From assembly GCF_900111895.1 (NCBI RefSeq), contig NZ_FOKB01000002.1, positions 186,001-250,000 on the forward strand: a DNA stretch of 64,000 bases, read 5' to 3'. The position numbers and the translations under genes are program-made. Of this stretch, positions 60,195 to 64,000 are shown one piece after another; positions within the stretch are counted from its first letter, which is position 1; every line of letters starts with the position of its first letter. The notes under the pieces were generated by a model. That model saw only the letters and a program-made list of their open reading frames with translations, made no database searches and had not been told where the DNA came from. The stretch is from Pseudomonas simiae (GTDB lineage Bacteria; Pseudomonadota; Gammaproteobacteria; Pseudomonadales; Pseudomonadaceae).

Positions 60195-61361
60195 TTAAAG
60201 AGGGATTCCAGCTTTTACGCGATACTGGTTGCGCACCGGCGTCGCATATTGCACCACCAGGAACGGTCGGTGTTCGGCCGGGCATTCGTTCAAGCGCCGC
60301 TCCCATTCCGTCTTCGCCTTGGCCAGCTCATCGGCCGGGAACACCTCGGCCGCTGTCGGCACCTGCAATTGCGGGTCCGCCTCGCTCCATTGAGCATAAG
60401 CCAGGTAATGCACCGGGAATAACCGATAACCACCGAGAATCTGCCGGTCCATTTCTGCGGCCAACACCTTGGTATCTTCGAAACGCTCAGTGATCGGCGG
60501 CGCGAAGTTGATGTGGACCCGGCCCTTGTAGCCTGTAATGCCAAGGGCAATGCTCACGTCATCCTCGCCCGGCGCCTTGCTGTAGGTGCCGGTGGTGGCG
60601 CGGATGTACAGCTCGCGGGCCTTGGCTGAGTCGCACGGGTCGTATTCGTAGCTGATGGACACCGGCGTCAGGTTCAACGACTGGATCACCTCGGCAAACG
60701 GCTCATCCTTGCGGCTGACATGGAACATCTTGAGGATCGCCGACTCGGTGCGATCATCCCCATCCTTGGCGCGCCCTTCGGCCTGGGCAATCCAGATCGA
60801 CGCACCGTCGTTGCGGATCGAATGGTTGATATACGCCGACAGCAGCTGATACGCCGCCATCTTCTCCTTTCGCCCGGTGATCGAGCGGTGCACGATGAAG
60901 CTCTTGTTCAGGCGCATCAGGTCGCTGACGAACGGCTTTTGCAGCAGGTTGTCACCGATGGCGATGCGTGGCGTCGGCAGGCCGGCGTGGTACACGGCGT
61001 AATTGACGAAGGCCGGGTCCATCACGATATCGCGGTGGTTGGCCAGGAACAGGTAGGCCGTGCCGGACTTGAGCTGCTCGACGCCGGTGTAGGTCACGCC
61101 GTCGGTCGCCCGGTCGATGGTGTGGTCGACGTAGTACTCGACTTTGTCCTGCAGCGTAGCCACGGTGGTGACGCCGGCGAACTCACGGCGTAGTTTGCGG
61201 GCGATCATTGGCTTGAGCAGCCAGCCCAGGGCGCCGGCAAAGCGCGGGAAGCGGAAGTGGGTCAGGATGTCCAGAAAGGCCTTGTCACTGAACAGACGCG
61301 CCAGCACTGCCGGGACTTCGCTGTCGTTGTAAGGTCGGATGGTATCGAATTCGCCCATCAT
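60195..61361 (-). CDS. 1-acyl-sn-glycerol-3-phosphate acyltransferase-like protein
   Basis: A 388-residue protein of the PlsC/lysophospholipid acyltransferase superfamily. The catalytic block reads NHRDIVMDPAF, so the Asp after the His is one residue later than in the textbook HX4D box, as in other proteins with an NHRDI block. A later FIVHRSITGRKEKMAAYQLL block resembles the acceptor-binding motif. No transmembrane helix is obvious except perhaps near residue 45. Substrate unknown. Confidence 0.82.
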   Translation of the reverse strand: MMGEFDTIRPYNDSEVPAVLARLFSDKAFLDILTHFRFPRFAGALGWLLKPMIARKLRREFAGVTTVATLQDKVEYYVDHTIDRATDGVTYTGVEQLKSGTAYLFLANHRDIVMDPAFVNYAVYHAGLPTPRIAIGDNLLQKPFVSDLMRLNKSFIVHRSITGRKEKMAAYQLLSAYINHSIRNDGASIWIAQAEGRAKDGDDRTESAILKMFHVSRKDEPFAEVIQSLNLTPVSISYEYDPCDSAKARELYIRATTGTYSKAPGEDDVSIALGITGYKGRVHINFAPPITERFEDTKVLAAEMDRQILGGYRLFPVHYLAYAQWSEADPQLQVPTAAEVFPADELAKAKTEWERRLNECPAEHRPFLVVQYATPVRNQYRVKAGIPL

Positions 61362-61491
61362 GCTCTCTTGTTAGAAACGGCTAGGGTAAGTAAAGGAAAT
61401 ACCAGGGTGCGGCCTGAGTAATGGGCTCAGCCGAAATATAACCCTGTAAATAGACCGGCGATTATACGCACAAGTCACCTTGGAGGCTGCG

Positions 61492-61674
61492 ATGCTGGAA
61501 AACGCGACGTACGATTGTCCTTATTGTGGTGAAGTGGTTGAGACAACGGTGGACTTGTCCGGTGGTGACCAGACCTATATAGAAGACTGCCAGGTGTGTT
61601 GCCGGCCGATCATTTTCGATCTGCAGGTGCATGGGGAAGAGTGGATGCTCGAAACCCGAAGCGAAAACGAATAA
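61492..61674 (+). CDS. CPXCG-motif cysteine-rich protein
   Basis: A 60-residue zinc-ribbon-like protein: CPYCG (residues 10-14) and CQVCC later provide four or five cysteine ligands. GGAGG lies seven bases before the ATG. Families of this kind are widespread but uncharacterised. The DUF2007 gene starts 11 bases downstream, so they form a pair. Confidence 0.85.
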   Translation: MLENATYDCPYCGEVVETTVDLSGGDQTYIEDCQVCCRPIIFDLQVHGEEWMLETRSENE

Positions 61675-61685
61675 CGGATACATCC

Positions 61686-61946
61686 ATGCAGCGAATCTAC
61701 GAACCGGAAAACCTGATGGAAGGCGAGCTGCTGCAACAGATGCTCGCCAGTGAGGGTATCGAGTCGCATCTGGTGGGCCGTCATTTGCTCGGCGGCACTG
61801 GCGAATTGCCCATTTTCGGCCTGTTGGGTCTGGAGGTGGACAATGACCGGGCCATGGAGGCCCGCGAGCTGATTACCGCCTATATCGGTGCTCAGCCGGT
61901 GCCGGGTGACGAACCCGACAGCTTCCCCGACGTGCTGGTCTGTTAG
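61686..61946 (+). CDS. DUF2007 family putative signal-transducing protein
   Basis: An 86-residue protein starting QRIYEPENLMEGELLQQMLASEGI, the DUF2007 pattern: a ferredoxin-like alpha/beta fold resembling the C-terminal half of PII-related proteins. It is probably a small regulator. It is co-directional with the CPXCG gene and precedes the SRAP-like gene by 36 bases. Confidence 0.85.
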   Translation: MQRIYEPENLMEGELLQQMLASEGIESHLVGRHLLGGTGELPIFGLLGLEVDNDRAMEARELITAYIGAQPVPGDEPDSFPDVLVC

Positions 61947-61982
61947 GCTGTCGGTCGGTTTATCCAAGAGTCGTGTTGCCCC

Positions 61983-62603
61983 ATGTGTGGACGTTATGCC
62001 CTGTTTCGCTGGAATCCCGCCTTTGCTGCCTTACCGGGCTTCCCGGCCGATCAGCAGGCGCAGTGGAACATCTCCCCGAATGATTCGGTGCTGATCCAGC
62101 GCGCCACCGCCGGCCAGCGCACCCTGGCCCGCGCCCGCTGGGGCCTTACGCCGCCGTGGTTGACCGATCTTTCGCGCACACCCGCCCATGCCCGCGCCGA
62201 AACCCTGGCCGAACAGCCTATGTTTCGCGAAGCGTTCCGCCAGCGCCGCTGCCTGCTGCCCGCGAATGGGTTCTACGAGTGGCGCGGTACGCAGCGCAAA
62301 CGCCCGTACTGGCTGACGCCGGGGGAGGGTTCCACATTGTTTTTCGCCGCGATCTGGGAAGCGTATCCGGTGCAGGAGCAAGTGTGGCTGAGTACGGCGG
62401 TGGTGACCCAGGCTGCCCAGGCTCAGCGTCGCCCGCTGATTCTGGATGAGGCCGGGCAGGAGGCCTGGCTCAACCCCGAGACACCGTTGCATGTGTTGCA
62501 AGGTCTATTGGCCAGTGAACCCACCGCGTTGCGCGAGCGGGTCCTGGCCAACATGGTCAATGATCCCAAGCTCAATGGGCCGGAGTGCCTGACCCCGGCT
62601 TGA
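61983..62603 (+). CDS. SRAP (YedK/HMCES)-family protein with an altered active site
   Basis: A 206-residue SRAP protein. In YedK/HMCES, Cys2 bonds covalently to abasic sites in single-stranded DNA, helped by an Asn, a Glu and a His. Here Cys2 (MCGRY) and Glu99 (FYEW) are present. The position matching the Asn of NARxE is His69 (AHARAE), and the HDRRP motif reads AQRRP (Ala147), so the His is lost. It may be a paralogue that crosslinks without the usual reversal, or with changed substrate. It follows the DUF2007 gene. Confidence 0.85.
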   Translation: MCGRYALFRWNPAFAALPGFPADQQAQWNISPNDSVLIQRATAGQRTLARARWGLTPPWLTDLSRTPAHARAETLAEQPMFREAFRQRRCLLPANGFYEWRGTQRKRPYWLTPGEGSTLFFAAIWEAYPVQEQVWLSTAVVTQAAQAQRRPLILDEAGQEAWLNPETPLHVLQGLLASEPTALRERVLANMVNDPKLNGPECLTPA

Positions 62604-62631
62604 GCCTATTGGCTGTCTGTGGTCTTCACTG

Positions 62632-62714
62632 GCCTCTTCGCGAGCAAGCCCGCTCCCACATTTGGAATAGTGAATACAGTTAAATGTGGGAGCGGGCATG
62701 CTCGCGAAGGCGGC
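62632..62714. repeat. REPIN-type element, arms reversed (G)
   Basis: TTCGCGAGCAAGCCCGCTCCCACATTT comes first and AAATGTGGGAGCGGGCATGCTCGCGAA second (ending near 62708), separated by 18 bases. This is the opposite arm order from elements B-F. GCC(T/G)C extends the pairing at both ends. It lies between the SRAP-like gene and the receptor gene. Confidence 0.85.
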
Positions 62715-62734
62715 CTCAATACCGCCGCAAATCC

Positions 62735-64000
62735 CTAAACCTTGAACTGATTGATCAACCGCCGCTGCTGCTCCGCCAGCTTGGTCAAATCCGCACTGGC
62801 CGCGCTGGATTCATCCGCGCCGCCTGCCACTTCATTGGCCACCTGGCCGATATTGATCACATTGCGATTGATGTCCTCGGCCACCGCGCTCTGTTCCTCG
62901 GCGGCACTGGCGATCTGGGTGTTCATGTCGTTGATCACCGACACTGCCTGGGTGATCGTTTCCAGCGCTTCAGCCGCCTTGGCCGCGTGTTGCACGCTTT
63001 CATCGGTGCGGCTCTGGCTGTCCTCCATCACCCGCACCACGTCCCGGGTGCCTTGCTGCAACTGCTGGATCATGGTCTGGATTTCTTCGGTGGCCTTCTG
63101 GGTCTTCTGCGCCAGGTTGCGCACTTCGTCGGCGACCACGGCAAACCCACGGCCTTGCTCGCCGGCCCGCGCCGCCTCGATGGCGGCGTTGAGCGCCAGC
63201 AGGTTGGTCTGTTCGGCAATCCCGCGAATCGCGGTGAGGATGGCGTTGATGTTCTCGCTGTCCTTGGCCAGGGTTTGCACCACGCTCACCGCTTTGCCGA
63301 TTTCTTCAGCCAGTGCGCCGATGGACGTGGAGGTGTCGCGCACAATGCGCATGCCTTGGCTCGCGGCTTGGTCGGCATGGCTGGCGGCTTGGGCGGCCTG
63401 GGTGGCGTTGCGTGCAACGTCTTGCGCAGTGGCGGTCATCTCATGCACGGCGGTGGCCACCTGATCGATTTCAACCATCTGCTTATGCACGCCCTGGTTG
63501 GTGCGGATCGCAATGTCGGCGGTGTGTTCCGATGAGTCGCTGACCTTCTGCACCGAACTCACCACCTGGGTGATCATGCCTTGCAGCTTGATCAAGAAGG
63601 TGTTGAAGCCGTTGGCGATCGCGCCCAGTTCATCGGCGCGGTCACTGGTCAGGCGCCGCGTCAGGTCGCCTTCGCCTTGGGCGATGTCATTGAGCATCGC
63701 GACCATTTGCTTGAGCGGGCGGGCGATGCCGTGGCCGACCAGCCAGATCACCAGCAAGCCGATACCGGCGATCAGCAGACCGGCGATGGTCATGCCGAAA
63801 ATGTCGGTCTTGCGCTGGGCCTCCAGGTCGCTTTGCAGCTTCTGGGAATCGGCCATCACTGCGCTGAGCGGCAGTTGCAGCATCAGCGTCCAGCGTGCGT
63901 CGGCCTGGCCAATAGTGAACGGCAGGAACAGTTCGATATGCCCGTGTTCCTTGTCGATGTCGTAACGTACTTCACCGGCTTTCAACTGGTTGAGGTTGGT
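62735..64000 (-). CDS. Methyl-accepting chemotaxis protein, 3' part
   Basis: The C-terminal ~421 residues of a chemoreceptor; the N-terminus lies beyond the window. The visible part is the end of a periplasmic (Cache-type) sensor domain ([11 protein letters not shown]), a membrane helix with [11 protein letters not shown], a HAMP domain ([22 protein letters not shown]), and the signalling domain with hairpin tip [16 protein letters not shown]. It signals to CheA/CheW. Ligand unknown. Confidence 0.95.
   Translation of the reverse strand, partial: TNLNQLKAGEVRYDIDKEHGHIELFLPFTIGQADARWTLMLQLPLSAVMADSQKLQSDLEAQRKTDIFGMTIAGLLIAGIGLLVIWLVGHGIARPLKQMVAMLNDIAQGEGDLTRRLTSDRADELGAIANGFNTFLIKLQGMITQVVSSVQKVSDSSEHTADIAIRTNQGVHKQMVEIDQVATAVHEMTATAQDVARNATQAAQAASHADQAASQGMRIVRDTSTSIGALAEEIGKAVSVVQTLAKDSENINAILTAIRGIAEQTNLLALNAAIEAARAGEQGRGFAVVADEVRNLAQKTQKATEEIQTMIQQLQQGTRDVVRVMEDSQSRTDESVQHAAKAAEALETITQAVSVINDMNTQIASAAEEQSAVAEDINRNVINIGQVANEVAGGADESSAASADLTKLAEQQRRLINQFKV

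Overview
The window is 64 kb of bacterial chromosome, almost certainly from a Pseudomonas of the fluorescens group. Grounds: GC-rich genes with G/C-ending codons; gene orders I recognise from Pseudomonas (rplM-rpsI-petABC-sspAB; gatCAB divergent from mreBCD-maf-rng-yhdP; fagA-fumC-orfX-sodA; kdsD-kdsC-lptCAB-rpoN-hpf-ptsN-rapZ-ptsO; mlaFEDCB-ibaG-murA-hisG-hisD-hisC; mqo); and many short paired palindromes built on GTGGGAGCxGGCTTGC, the REP/REPIN repeats typical of that group. Most of it is core genome. I see no rRNA, tRNA, CRISPR array, insertion sequence, integrase or prophage.

Layout. 0-4.6 kb: ribosomal proteins L13 (partial) and S9, cytochrome bc1 complex, stringent starvation proteins. 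4.6-12.7 kb: a galactarate/glucarate catabolic locus (FadR-type GntR regulator, 5-keto-4-deoxyglucarate dehydratase, ketoglutarate-semialdehyde dehydrogenase, MFS permease, galactarate dehydratase). Two opposite-strand genes lie between the regulator and the catabolic genes: a zinc-phospholipase-C/S1-P1-like protein and a 61-residue protein. 12.8-15.7 kb: transporters, a carboxymuconolactone-decarboxylase-family protein and a short RlpA-like lipoprotein. 15.8-24.2 kb: gatCAB and mreBCD-maf-rng. 24.2-32.5 kb: yhdP, a nitrilase-family amidase, tldD, darP, pmbA. 32.5-36.4 kb: Fur-type fagA-fumC-orfX-sodA and a ZIP transporter. 36.4-43.5 kb (minus strand): nitrogen PTS, rapZ, hpf, rpoN, LPS transport, Kdo synthesis. 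43.7-51.8 kb: Mla phospholipid transport, ibaG, murA, his genes. 51.9-64 kb: uracil/hypoxanthine salvage, mqo, several small conserved proteins, an acyltransferase, an SRAP-family protein and the 3' part of a chemotaxis receptor.

Most interesting points. (1) The phospholipase-like gene has a 22-bp palindrome with a perfect CTGT-N8-ACAG LexA box just after its likely promoter, and no signal peptide. An SOS-induced, signal-less putative lipase followed by a small AT-rich gene resembles the logic of a bacteriocin or effector module; this is inference. (2) The SRAP protein keeps Cys2 and the Glu of the family but lacks the Asn and His that complete the active site. (3) mreC appears to start at ATT, behind a strong Shine-Dalgarno. 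(4) A 13-bp motif before the GntR gene recurs inverted before kdgD, giving a candidate operator. (5) Eight REPIN-type elements occur in two opposite arm orientations. Starts were chosen from ribosome-binding sites and family lengths. Family assignments come from recognising motifs by eye, not from searches.
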